Part shown: positions 42,967 to 50,763 of the stretch, in pieces
Layout of the letters: each line of letters opens with the position of its first letter
How positions within the stretch are numbered: the first letter of the stretch is position 1
Assembly (NCBI GenBank): GCA_964247705.1
Contig: CAXTVQ010000005.1
Location: 1-64,000 of the forward strand
Direction of reading: 5' to 3'
Length of the DNA stretch: 64,000 nt
DNA from: LMUY01 sp964247705
Lineage (GTDB): Bacteria; Pseudomonadota; Alphaproteobacteria; Acetobacterales; Acetobacteraceae
Made by a program: the position numbers and the translations under genes
Notes under the pieces: generated by a model
What the model was told of the DNA's origin: nothing
The model's database searches: none
What the model saw: only the letters and a program-made list of their open reading frames with translations

Positions 42967-43974
42967 ATGAAGTTCCTCGACCAAGCCAAGATCTACGTCC
43001 GCTCCGGCGATGGCGGGGATGGCGTGGTCGCGTTCCGGCGGGAGCGGTTCATCGAGTTCGGCGGCCCGGATGGCGGCAATGGCGGGCGCGGCGGGGACGT
43101 GATCTTCGAGGCGGTGCCCAACCTCAACACGCTGATCGACTTCCGCTACACGCAGCATTTCCGCGCCCGCAAGGGTGGCAACGGCGCCGGGTCCGACCGC
43201 ACGGGGGCGGCGGCGGAGGACGTGCTGATCCGCGTGCCGATTGGCACCCAGATCGTGGATGACGGCGACCGGGAACTGCTGCTGGCGGATCTGGACGCAC
43301 CCGGCAAGCGCATCGTGCTGTGCCATGGCGGGGATGGCGGCCACGGCAACGCGCATTTCAAGTCCAGCACCAACCGCGCCCCGCGCCGGGCGGACAAGGG
43401 GTGGCCTGGCGAGGAACGCTGGGTGTGGCTGCGCCTCAAGCTGATTGCCGATGTCGGGCTGGTCGGCCTGCCGAACGCGGGGAAGAGCACCTTGCTGTCC
43501 GTCGTGTCCGCTGCACGGCCCAAGATCGCGGATTATCCGTTCACCACGCTGCACCCGCAATTGGGCGTCGTGCGGTTGTCGCACTCGGAGGAGTTCGTGA
43601 TCGCGGACATCCCCGGGCTGATCGAGGGAGCGCATGAGGGCGCCGGGTTGGGCGACCGGTTTCTGGGGCACGTGGAGCGGTGCGCCGTGCTGCTCCACCT
43701 GGTAGACGGTGCGGCCGGCAACGTGGTGCGCGCCTGGCGGACGGTGCGCGAGGAGTTGGAGGCGTATGGCGGCGGGCTGGCCGACAAGCCGGAACTGCTG
43801 GTGCTCAACAAGACGGACGCGATGTCCGCCCGGGAGATCTCCGCCCGCCGTGCCGCGCTGGCGAAGGCGTCCGGCCAAGAGGTCGAGTTGCTCTCCGGCG
43901 TGAGCGGCGCGGGCTTGCCGGAGTTGCTGCGGCGGTTGATGCACACTGTGCACGAAGCCAGGGTTCCGGCGTGA
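42967..43974 (+). CDS. obgE: Obg family GTPase
   Basis: A 335-residue essential GTPase in 50S assembly and stress control. The glycine-rich Obg domain is seen in FGGPDGGNGGRGGDVIFEAV and ARKGGNGAGSDRTG. G motifs are GLPNAGKST (167-175), FTTLHPQLGVV (switch I), DIPGLIEGAHEGAGLG (G3) and NKTDAMSAREI (G4). It lies 70 bases after rpmA, the standard order. Its stop overlaps the proB start (GTGA). Confidence 0.97.
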   Translation: MKFLDQAKIYVRSGDGGDGVVAFRRERFIEFGGPDGGNGGRGGDVIFEAVPNLNTLIDFRYTQHFRARKGGNGAGSDRTGAAAEDVLIRVPIGTQIVDDGDRELLLADLDAPGKRIVLCHGGDGGHGNAHFKSSTNRAPRRADKGWPGEERWVWLRLKLIADVGLVGLPNAGKSTLLSVVSAARPKIADYPFTTLHPQLGVVRLSHSEEFVIADIPGLIEGAHEGAGLGDRFLGHVERCAVLLHLVDGAAGNVVRAWRTVREELEAYGGGLADKPELLVLNKTDAMSAREISARRAALAKASGQEVELLSGVSGAGLPELLRRLMHTVHEARVPA

Positions 43975-45080
43975 GCCTGGCCGCCGCCCGCCTGCTGGTC
44001 GTCAAGATCGGCAGCGCGCTGGTGGTGGACGGCGCGGCCCCGCGGACGGCTTGGTTGCAGGGCGTGGCGGAGGACGTGGCGGCTGCCCGCACCCGGGGTA
44101 CGGCCGTGATCCTGGTTTCCTCCGGTGCGATCGCGTTGGCCCGGCGGACGCTGGGGCTGACCCAGCGGCGATTGCGGCTGGAGGAGAAGCAAGCGGCGGC
44201 TGCGGTCGGGCAGATTCAATTGGCGCAGGCTTGGAGTGAAGCGCTGTCGGCCCAGGGGCTGACAGCGGCGCAGTTGCTGCTGACGCTCGAGGACACCGAG
44301 GATCGGCGGCGGTATCTCAACGCCCGTGCCACGCTGACCACGCTGCTGGGCCTGGGCTGCGTGCCGGTGATCAACGAGAATGATAGCGTGGCCACGGCCG
44401 AGATCCGGTTCGGCGACAATGACCGGCTGGCGGCCCGGGTGGCGGAGATGGTGGGGGCGGACCGCCTGCTCCTGCTGTCGGACATCGACGGCCTCTACAC
44501 CGCCGACCCGCGGCTCGACCCGGCGGCGCAGCACATCGCCACCGTTCCCGTCCTCACCCCCGAGATCGAGGCCATGGGGGGCGAACCGCCGCCTGGTTAC
44601 TCGTCCGGCGGGATGCGCACTAAGCTGGTGGCTGCCCGCATCGCCACCCAGGCGGGCTGCACGATGGGGATCGCGCTCGGCAGCGTGCCCAATCCGATCG
44701 AGCAGGTGGTGGCGGGCGCGCGGTGCACCTGGTTCCTGGCTGCCCCCGAGGGCCGGTCCGCGCGCAAGCGGTGGATCGCGGGGAGCTTGCAGCCGCTCGG
44801 CACGGTGACGGTGGATGCGGGGGCTGCGCGCGCGCTGGTCAGCGGGAGTTCGCTGTTGCCGGCCGGGATCCGGGCAGTTGAGGGCGGTTTCGAGCGTGGC
44901 GACCCGGTGGAGGTGCATGATCCCTCGGGAGGGACTGTCGCGCGCGGGCTCAGCGCTTATGCCGCTGGAGAGTTGCGGCGGATTGCCGGCCACCGCTCGG
45001 AGGAAATCGAGGCGCTGCTTGGCTGGCGTGGGCGGGACGAGGCGATCCACCGGGATGATCTGGTGCTGCTCGCCGGTTGA
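43971..45080 (+). CDS. proB: Glutamate 5-kinase with PUA domain
   Basis: The first enzyme of proline synthesis, phosphorylating L-glutamate. The product has 369 residues. The amino-acid-kinase domain shows LLVVKIGSALVVDG, VILVSSGAIALARRTLGL, CVPVINENDSVATAEIRFGD, LLLSDIDGLYTADPRLDP and SSGGMRTKLVAARIATQAG. A C-terminal PUA domain (SLLPAGIRAVEGGFERGDPV) follows. It begins at GTG 43971 within the obgE stop. The partner proA is separated from it by a nitroreductase gene. Confidence 0.97.
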   Translation: MSLAAARLLVVKIGSALVVDGAAPRTAWLQGVAEDVAAARTRGTAVILVSSGAIALARRTLGLTQRRLRLEEKQAAAAVGQIQLAQAWSEALSAQGLTAAQLLLTLEDTEDRRRYLNARATLTTLLGLGCVPVINENDSVATAEIRFGDNDRLAARVAEMVGADRLLLLSDIDGLYTADPRLDPAAQHIATVPVLTPEIEAMGGEPPPGYSSGGMRTKLVAARIATQAGCTMGIALGSVPNPIEQVVAGARCTWFLAAPEGRSARKRWIAGSLQPLGTVTVDAGAARALVSGSSLLPAGIRAVEGGFERGDPVEVHDPSGGTVARGLSAYAAGELRRIAGHRSEEIEALLGWRGRDEAIHRDDLVLLAG

Positions 45081-45116
45081 GGCCAAGGTTGGACCGTCCA
45101 ATCCGGAGCCGAATGC

Positions 45117-45947
45117 ATGCAAGACTTGCCAGCCCGCACCGCCGCGATGCTCGCCCGTTACGGGGCCGAAGCCGAAGCGCTCCCGGCCGGTCCTTGGAAC
45201 GAGGTCATCGCGAGCCTGCTGCAGCACCGCTCGGTCCGCGGCTACAAGCAGGACCCGGTGCCGTCAGGAACGCTGGAGATGCTGGTTGCCGCGGCGCAGT
45301 CGGCTCCTACGTCCTCCAACATGCAGACCTGGTCCGTGGTCGCCGTCACCGACCCGGCGGCGAAGGCGGCTCTGGCCAAGGTCGCCGGAAACCAGGCGCA
45401 TATCGAGCAATGCCCGCTGTTCCTGGTCTGGGTTGCCGACCTGTCCCGGCTGGAGCGGCTGGGGAAGGCAGTCGGGCAGACGCTCGAGGGGCTGCCGTAT
45501 CTTGAGACGTTCCTGGTTGCTGCGCTGGATGCTGCCATCGCGGCGCAGAACGCGATCGTGGCCGCCGAGAGTATCGGGCTCGCCACCGTCTATATCGGCG
45601 CCCTGCGCAACGACATGGCGGCGGTCTCGGCGCTGCTGGATCTACCGCCTGGTGCGGCTGGCGTCGTCGGGCTGTGCGTCGGGTATGCCGACGATACGCG
45701 GCCGGCGATGGTGAAGCCGCGGCTGCCGCAATCGGTCGTGCTGCATCATGGGCGCTACCGCACCGACGCCGAAGGAGAGGGTTGCGCCAGCTATGACCGG
45801 GCGTTGGAGGCGTTCAGCGGCGTTGCCGAGCGCAACCGTTACAGTTGGACCGAGCGGGTGCTGTCGCGGATGGGCCGGGTGTCGGCGCTGGCGGGGCGGG
45901 ACCGGTTGCGGGCGGTGCTGGAGGGGCTGGGCTTTCCGCTCCGGTAG
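45117..45947 (+). CDS. NADPH-dependent nitroreductase/flavin reductase (NfsA-like)
   Basis: A 276-residue FMN-dependent oxidoreductase. HRSVRGYKQDPVPSGTLEML is the FMN-binding start (HRSxR), and AAQSAPTSSNMQTWSVVAV is the second FMN segment. ALDAAIAAQNAIVAAESIGL, GLATVYIGALRND and GLCVGYADDTRPAMVKPRLP are typical for the NfsA/FRP class. It stands between proB and proA, 36 bases after proB. No role in proline synthesis is known for it, so the insertion is unusual. It may deal with nitro compounds or quinones. Confidence 0.88.
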   Translation: MQDLPARTAAMLARYGAEAEALPAGPWNEVIASLLQHRSVRGYKQDPVPSGTLEMLVAAAQSAPTSSNMQTWSVVAVTDPAAKAALAKVAGNQAHIEQCPLFLVWVADLSRLERLGKAVGQTLEGLPYLETFLVAALDAAIAAQNAIVAAESIGLATVYIGALRNDMAAVSALLDLPPGAAGVVGLCVGYADDTRPAMVKPRLPQSVVLHHGRYRTDAEGEGCASYDRALEAFSGVAERNRYSWTERVLSRMGRVSALAGRDRLRAVLEGLGFPLR

Positions 45948-46009
45948 CCCGGTTTGGAGGGAAAGCCGCCGTGCACTAAGCTCACGTGCCGTTCACGCCA
46001 GGATCCCGC

Positions 46010-47272
46010 ATGACCGCCGACTTGGACCACGCCTCCACTTGGCTGCATGAGGCCGCAACGGCTGCCCGGGCGGCGTCCGCTGTCCTGGCGCGTTCCAGCG
46101 GCTCGGTGCGTGCGGCCGCGTTGCAGGCTGCGGCCGGCCGGTTGCGTGCCAACGCCGCTGCCATCCTCGCCGCCAACGAGCGGGATCTGCAGGCCAGCCA
46201 GGCCACACCGGCCTTCCGCGACCGCCTCACGCTCAACCCGGCGCGCGTCGAGGCGATGGCGGCGGGGTTGGAGGAGGTGGCCGCCTTGCCCGATCCGCTC
46301 GCCCGCACGCTCGCTGGGTGGACCCGGCCCAACGGGTTGCAGTTCCGCCGCATCGCCACCCCGATCGGCGTCATCGGGATGATCTACGAGAGCCGGCCCA
46401 ACGTGGGCGCGGACGCCGCCGGGTTGTGCCTGGTGTCCGGCAATGCCGTGCTGCTGCGTGGCGGGTCCGAGAGCCTGCACAGTGCGCGGGCTGTCCAGGC
46501 CGCGATGGCGGAAGGGATCGCCGAAGCGGGGCTGCCCGCCGCCTGCGTGCAGATCGCGCCGGATGCGGACCGCGCCTATGTTGCAGCGATGCTGGCCGGG
46601 TCGGGCCTGATCGACCTCATCATCCCGCGCGGCGGCAAATCCCTGGTGGAGCGCGTGCAGCGCGAGGCGCGGGTGCCCGTGCTGGCCCATGCGGAGGGGA
46701 TGAACCATCTGTTCGTCCATGCCGCGGCCGACCCGGCGATGGCCTGCGCGCTGCTGGTCAACAGCAAGCTGCGCCGCACCGGCGTGTGCGGTGCGACCGA
46801 GACGCTGCTGGTGGACGCTGCCGCCGCATCGGGCCTGTTACCCATGTTGATCGCCGCCGCTGCCGCCTTCGGTTGCCGGTTCCGCGCCGACGAGCACGCC
46901 CGCGCCATCCTGCCGGACCTGCCAGCCGCCGAGCCCGGCGATTTCGACACGGAGTGGCTGGACGCCGTGCTGAACGTGGCCGTGGTGGACGGCGTGGACG
47001 GAGCGCTCGCCCACATTGAGCGTCACGGCAGCGAGCATACCGACGCCATCGTCACCGCCGACCCGGCCGCGGCCGAGCAGTTTCTGGCGGGCGTGTCCTC
47101 CGCGGTCGCACTCTGGAACGCCTCCACCCAGTTCTGCGACGGCGGTGAGTTCGGCTTCGGCGCCGAGATCGGCATCGCCACCGGGCGGATCCATGCCCGT
47201 GGACCGGTCGGGCCGGAGCAGCTCACCAGCTATCGCACCATCGTAACGGGCACGGGGCAGGTCCGGCCCTGA
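46010..47272 (+). CDS. proA: Gamma-glutamyl phosphate reductase
   Basis: The second proline enzyme, reducing gamma-glutamyl phosphate to the semialdehyde with NADPH; 420 residues. ATPIGVIGMIYESRPNVGAD, GNAVLLRGGSESLHS, DLIIPRGGKSLVERVQREA and VLAHAEGMNHLFVH are present. The catalytic cysteine is in RRTGVCGATETLLVD (near residue 260). ATG 46010 follows AGGATC. The frame is open slightly upstream but without homology. nadD follows. Confidence 0.97.
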   Translation: MTADLDHASTWLHEAATAARAASAVLARSSGSVRAAALQAAAGRLRANAAAILAANERDLQASQATPAFRDRLTLNPARVEAMAAGLEEVAALPDPLARTLAGWTRPNGLQFRRIATPIGVIGMIYESRPNVGADAAGLCLVSGNAVLLRGGSESLHSARAVQAAMAEGIAEAGLPAACVQIAPDADRAYVAAMLAGSGLIDLIIPRGGKSLVERVQREARVPVLAHAEGMNHLFVHAAADPAMACALLVNSKLRRTGVCGATETLLVDAAAASGLLPMLIAAAAAFGCRFRADEHARAILPDLPAAEPGDFDTEWLDAVLNVAVVDGVDGALAHIERHGSEHTDAIVTADPAAAEQFLAGVSSAVALWNASTQFCDGGEFGFGAEIGIATGRIHARGPVGPEQLTSYRTIVTGTGQVRP

Positions 47273-47319
47273 TCCTCGACGCGCCCGCGGCGACGCCCCG
47301 GTTCGGCCATCGCCACCGG

Positions 47320-47916
47320 TTGCGGGTCGGCATCCTCGGCGGCTCGTTCAACCCGGCGCATGAAGGGCACCGGCATGTGGCGCAGGTCGCGCTGCAGCGG
47401 TTGCGGCTGGACCAGGTTTGGCTGCTGGTTTCCCCCGGCAATCCCTTGAAGAAAGCGGACGGCATGGCCCCGCTTGCCACGCGGTTGGCCTCGGCGCGCC
47501 GGATCGCCGATGGCCGCCGGGTCATCGCGACGGCGATCGAGCGCCAACTGGGCACGCGTTATACGGCCGACACGCTGCGGGCGCTGCGCCGGCTGTTTCC
47601 TCGGGTGCATTTTGTGTGGCTGATGGGGGCGGACATCCTGGCGGAGTTGCCGCGCTGGCGGCGCTGGACCGGGATCGCGCGCGCCGTGCCGTTTGCCGTG
47701 GTGCCCCGCCCCGGCTACAACCATCGCGCCCTGGCCGGCCAGGCGGCACGGCGGTTGCGCGGGGCGTGGCGGCCGGCGCGCGAGGCTCCGGTGCTGGCCG
47801 ATGATGCGCCGCCGGCCTGGACCTTTCTGCCGGCCTCGCAAAATGCCATATCTGCAACGGCTCTGCGCGCGGCATACTCCGGCGCATCCCAACAGAGCGC
47901 CGGAGCAGGACCATAG
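47320..47916 (+). CDS. nadD: Nicotinate-nucleotide adenylyltransferase
   Basis: Forms deamido-NAD from NaMN and ATP. The product has about 198 residues. LRVGILGGSFNPAHEGHRHV carries the nucleotidyltransferase motif GGSFNPxHxGH. VWLLVSPGNPLKKADGM, RYTADTLRALRRLFPRVHFV, LMGADILAELPRWRRW and the ISATALR end (ISST-like) complete the family pattern. I use TTG 47320; the frame is open back to the proA stop, and homologs often have a short basic lead-in such as RFGHRHR, so an earlier CTG start is possible. Confidence 0.94.
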   Translation: MRVGILGGSFNPAHEGHRHVAQVALQRLRLDQVWLLVSPGNPLKKADGMAPLATRLASARRIADGRRVIATAIERQLGTRYTADTLRALRRLFPRVHFVWLMGADILAELPRWRRWTGIARAVPFAVVPRPGYNHRALAGQAARRLRGAWRPAREAPVLADDAPPAWTFLPASQNAISATALRAAYSGASQQSAGAGP

Positions 47917-47981
47917 CCAGAAAGCCCACTGCCGCCGACCCCGGTGCCAAGCCGCCCGCCAAGCGCAGGTCGCCCAAACCG

Positions 47982-48443
47982 GTGACCACGCTGCAGGAGG
48001 CGGCCAAGGCCCCGGGCACGCCGCGCAAGAAAGCCGCTGCGGCGGGCCCGAAGCCGCGCGCGCCGCGCAAGCCCAAGCCCGCCGAGCCGTCGGTGTTGGA
48101 CCGCATCCAGGGCGTGATCGTGACCAGCCTGGAGGACGACAAGGCCGAGAACGTCGTCGTGCTGGACTTGGCCGGCCGTGCCGCCTTCACCGACCGCATG
48201 GTGATCGCCACCGGGCTCGCCGACCGGCAGATCAGCGCCATGGCGACCCATTTGCAGGAGAAACTGCATCAGGCCGGGGTCGGGCACGTGCCTGTCGAAG
48301 GTGCTGGCGGATCGGACTGGGTGCTGATCGACGTGGGAGACATCGTCGTCCACCTGTTCAAGCCCGAGGCGCGGGATCTGTATGCGCTCGAGAAGATGTG
48401 GGGCGCCGATCTGGACGAGAATTTGTCCGAGCCGGCAGCATGA
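47982..48443 (+). CDS. rsfS: Ribosome silencing factor RsfS
   Basis: Binds L14 and blocks subunit joining during starvation. The conserved domain begins near residue 38: VLDRIQGVIVTSLEDDKAEN, VVLDLAGRAAFTDRMVIATG, GSDWVLIDVGDIVVHLFKPE and ALEKMWGAD. The product of 153 residues has an alanine/lysine/proline-rich N-terminal tail. GTG 47982 is the first usual start, but the basic Ala/Lys/Pro-rich frame continues upstream to the nadD stop, so the tail may be longer. The stop overlaps the next start (ATGA). Confidence 0.92.
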   Translation: MTTLQEAAKAPGTPRKKAAAAGPKPRAPRKPKPAEPSVLDRIQGVIVTSLEDDKAENVVVLDLAGRAAFTDRMVIATGLADRQISAMATHLQEKLHQAGVGHVPVEGAGGSDWVLIDVGDIVVHLFKPEARDLYALEKMWGADLDENLSEPAA

Positions 48444-48913
48444 ACCTGCCGCCCGAACGCGTGGGTGACTATCCGCGTCCGCCGCGGCTGGAGCCGGTAC
48501 CGCAGCGCATCCGCATCGTGCTCGGCGGCGAGACCATCGCCGACACCATGGCCGCATTCCGCGTGCTCGAGACGACCCATCCGCCGACCTACTATCTTCC
48601 GCCCGATGCGTTCATCCCCGGTGCGCTCAGCCCGTCCGCCCGGTCGTCATTTTGCGAGTGGAAGGGCCATGCCTCCTACTGCAACGTCACCGGCGGCGGG
48701 CGGGTGATGCGGGACGCCGGGTGGTTCTATCCGGAGCCCTCACCGGCCTTCGCAGCGTTGCGGGACCACGTGGCCGTGTATGCGGGCATGATGGATGCCT
48801 GCTATGTCGGCGAGGAACAGGTGACGCCGCAGCCCGGCGGGTTCTACGGCGGCTGGGTGACGTCCAACCTGATCGGCCCGTTCAAGGGTGCGCGTGGGAC
48901 CGAGTTCTGGTAA
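48440..48913 (+). CDS. DUF427 domain protein (first of two)
   Basis: A 157-residue protein. The domain core is IRIVLGGETIADTMAAFRVL, PTYYLPPDAFI, FCEWKGHASYCNVTGGGRVM and DAGWFYPEPSPAFAALRDHV, ending with YGGWVTSNLIGPFKGARGTE. CEWKGxAxY is the hallmark of DUF427 proteins, small beta-tent folds of unknown function. It is translationally coupled to rsfS (ATGA). A shorter paralogue is encoded at 59820-60101. Its last 32 bases overlap the convergent gene at 48882. Confidence 0.9.
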   Translation: MNLPPERVGDYPRPPRLEPVPQRIRIVLGGETIADTMAAFRVLETTHPPTYYLPPDAFIPGALSPSARSSFCEWKGHASYCNVTGGGRVMRDAGWFYPEPSPAFAALRDHVAVYAGMMDACYVGEEQVTPQPGGFYGGWVTSNLIGPFKGARGTEFW

Positions 48914-49409
48914 CCCGGTGCGGGTTGCGCGGCCGCAGATCCACCTGCGGCGCCGGGAGCGTATCGGCGTAGACGCGGCCGTTCCACACCCACCGGTCGT
49001 CATGACCGACGACCAGGTCGTGCATGCCGCGGTGCTCCCCTGGCTCGACCACCACGTTGCCGCTGACGGCGTCCAGGATCTTGGTCCATCCCGTCTTGCT
49101 CGGCAGGTAGACCGAGGTGGAGCAGCCGGCAGATCCGCAGGCCCGCGGCGACTGCACCTGCACGAACAGCGCCGGGCCCGTGCCGGCGGTGCCGAGATGC
49201 TGGCTGCCGAGCAGCAGGAGCGCGCCGGCGCCGCCATCCTCCACGTCTGCCGCCGCGACCTGCCTGGCCGTGGCCTCGAGACTCGTGTGTGGCATGGGCG
49301 CCAGCTTGACTGGCCCGGTGGGGGCAGGGCCCGCTGCGACCAGGAAGGCGGTGGCGAGCAGGAGGGCGGCGCTGGTCAACGACGTTCGGACCATCAGGGC
49401 TGGGCGCAT
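48882..49409 (-). CDS. Hypothetical exported protein
   Basis: A 175-residue protein with a hydrophobic N-terminus (SLTSAALLLATAFLVAAGPA) that fits a Sec signal peptide. The mature part contains CGSAGCSTSVYLPSKTGWTK, then DAVSGNVVVEPGEHRGMHDL and DDRWVWNGRVYADTLPA. The two cysteines of CGSAGC could form a disulfide in the periplasm. I do not recognise the family with certainty. It converges on the DUF427 gene with an overlap of 32 bases. Its promoter region falls partly into the assembly gap at 49454. Confidence 0.65.
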   Translation of the reverse strand: MRPALMVRTSLTSAALLLATAFLVAAGPAPTGPVKLAPMPHTSLEATARQVAAADVEDGGAGALLLLGSQHLGTAGTGPALFVQVQSPRACGSAGCSTSVYLPSKTGWTKILDAVSGNVVVEPGEHRGMHDLVVGHDDRWVWNGRVYADTLPAPQVDLRPRNPHRVTRTRSHAHP

Positions 49410-49453
49410 GGCGGGGCGTCTCCTTCGGCGATAGTGCCCGCTATGTCCTGGAT

Positions 49454-49553
49454 NNNNNNNNNNNNNNNNNNNNNNNNNNNNNNNNNNNNNNNNNNNNNNN
49501 NNNNNNNNNNNNNNNNNNNNNNNNNNNNNNNNNNNNNNNNNNNNNNNNNNNNN
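49454..49553. other. Assembly gap of 100 N
   Basis: Exactly 100 undetermined bases, of unknown true length. It lies between the 5' end of the hypothetical exported protein gene and rlmH. An unknown amount of sequence, including the upstream region of rlmH, may be missing. Confidence 0.99.
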
Positions 49554-49567
49554 TATGCATTCGTTCC

Positions 49568-50026
49568 GTGCGCCTGATCGCGGTCGGCCGTTTGCGCGCC
49601 GGGCCGGAGGCGGAGCTGTTCGCGCGCTACAACGCCCGCCTCCGTCCGCCGCTCGCGGTCACCGAGGTGGCAGAGGGCCGCGGGTCCCCGGCCGAGATCA
49701 AGCGGCGCGAGTGCGAGGCGCTGCTCGCCGCAACGCCGGCGCAGGCCTTGGCGGTAGCGCTCGACAGCGGCGGGGTGGCGCCGGACAGCGAGGGGCTGGC
49801 GGCATTGCTGGAGCGCTGGCTCGGCAGCTCCCGCCCACTCTGTTTCCTGCTTGGTGGCGCCGAGGGGTTGGACGCGGCGGTGCTGGCCCGGGCGGATGCG
49901 GCGTTGTCGCTCGGGCCGATGACGTGGCCGCACTTGCTGGTGCGCCCGATGTTGGCCGAGCAGCTTTTCCGCGCGCGGGCGATCGCCAGCGGGCACCCCT
50001 ATCATCGCGCTGGGCGGCCGGAGTGA
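49568..50026 (+). CDS. rlmH: 23S rRNA (pseudouridine1915-N3)-methyltransferase RlmH
   Basis: A SPOUT-family dimeric methyltransferase for the pseudouridine at 1915 of 23S rRNA; 152 residues. MRLIAVGRLRAGPEAELFAR, KRRECEALLAATPAQALAVA, FLLGGAEGLD (the knot glycine loop) and LSLGPMTWPHLLVRPMLAEQ match the family order. The usual ending RxYHR is here HPYHRAGRPE, so the gene is complete. It starts at GTG 49568, 15 bases after the gap. rsfS and rlmH are normally adjacent, so the two genes between them are an addition. Confidence 0.95.
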   Translation: MRLIAVGRLRAGPEAELFARYNARLRPPLAVTEVAEGRGSPAEIKRRECEALLAATPAQALAVALDSGGVAPDSEGLAALLERWLGSSRPLCFLLGGAEGLDAAVLARADAALSLGPMTWPHLLVRPMLAEQLFRARAIASGHPYHRAGRPE

Positions 50027-50209
50027 TTCTGAGCTAGCGGCGGAGTTGGGGAAATCATCCATGAAGTCTTGCGTCGCATTGCTCGCGCGACGGCGCCGTC
50101 CGGATTACCGACGTGGCTCGCTCGCGCCAGGGCGGCGCTGCTTGCGGCTGTGACCGGAACGACGTGGGGTTTGGGGCGTTGCCGCAGTCCCGCCTTACCG
50201 AGGACGTCC

Positions 50210-50749
50210 ATGCCGAACCGTAGGGCCGCCTGCCCCATCCGCGCTGCCGTGGCGTTAGGAGCGACGCTCGGTGCGTCCGGCTGCGCGCTAGCGGGGGATA
50301 CGCCGCCCAGTGTCGACGTGCTGAATGTGCAGTTGGTCGGGATCGGGCTGGCGGAGCAGCAACTCGCGACGACTCTGTGCGTGACGAACCCAAATACGAA
50401 TGAAATTTCGTTCCGGAGCGTGTCCGTTGCGCTGGACGTTTCGGGTGCGCCCCTGGCGGTTGGGGTCAGCGACTTGCCTGTGCGCCTGCCGCCGCAATCG
50501 TCGACGGCGGTCCCGTTCACCGTGGTGACGACGGTGCAGAATATCGGTCCCCAACTGCTTGGCGTGTTCCGCACCGGCGCCCTCGACTACCGCGTGCATG
50601 GTACGGTGTCCTTGCAAGGCGGGCTTGGGTTGACGCTGCCGTTCTCGCGGTCAGGCCATTTGGACATCCTCGCGGACGGCCTGAATCTGGCGAGCGCTGC
50701 CTCCGACCCGGCGCCAAGCCGCTGCATGCCTGCCCCGTTTCCGGCGTAA
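50210..50749 (+). CDS. LEA14-like desiccation-related lipoprotein
   Basis: A 179-residue protein with a hydrophobic N-terminus ending GATLGASGCALAGD, an imperfect lipobox with Cys as the probable lipidation site. The body VDVLNVQLVGIGLAEQQLAT, LCVTNPNTNEISFRSVSVAL, LPVRLPPQSSTAVPFTVV and YRVHGTVSLQGGLGLTLPFS is the WHy/LEA_2 beta-sandwich fold. A longer open frame from 50069 is arginine-rich and unlike the family, so I chose ATG 50210 after GAGG. Relatives are linked to stress and drying tolerance; no reaction is known. It converges on gor. Confidence 0.8.
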   Translation: MPNRRAACPIRAAVALGATLGASGCALAGDTPPSVDVLNVQLVGIGLAEQQLATTLCVTNPNTNEISFRSVSVALDVSGAPLAVGVSDLPVRLPPQSSTAVPFTVVTTVQNIGPQLLGVFRTGALDYRVHGTVSLQGGLGLTLPFSRSGHLDILADGLNLASAASDPAPSRCMPAPFPA

Positions 50750-50763
50750 CGGTGAAGGGCGGC

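Noticed and set aside
50069..50209. N-terminal extension of the LEA14-like lipoprotein
   Set aside because: It would put an Arg/Ala-rich stretch before the signal peptide; ATG 50210 gives a normal lipoprotein start.
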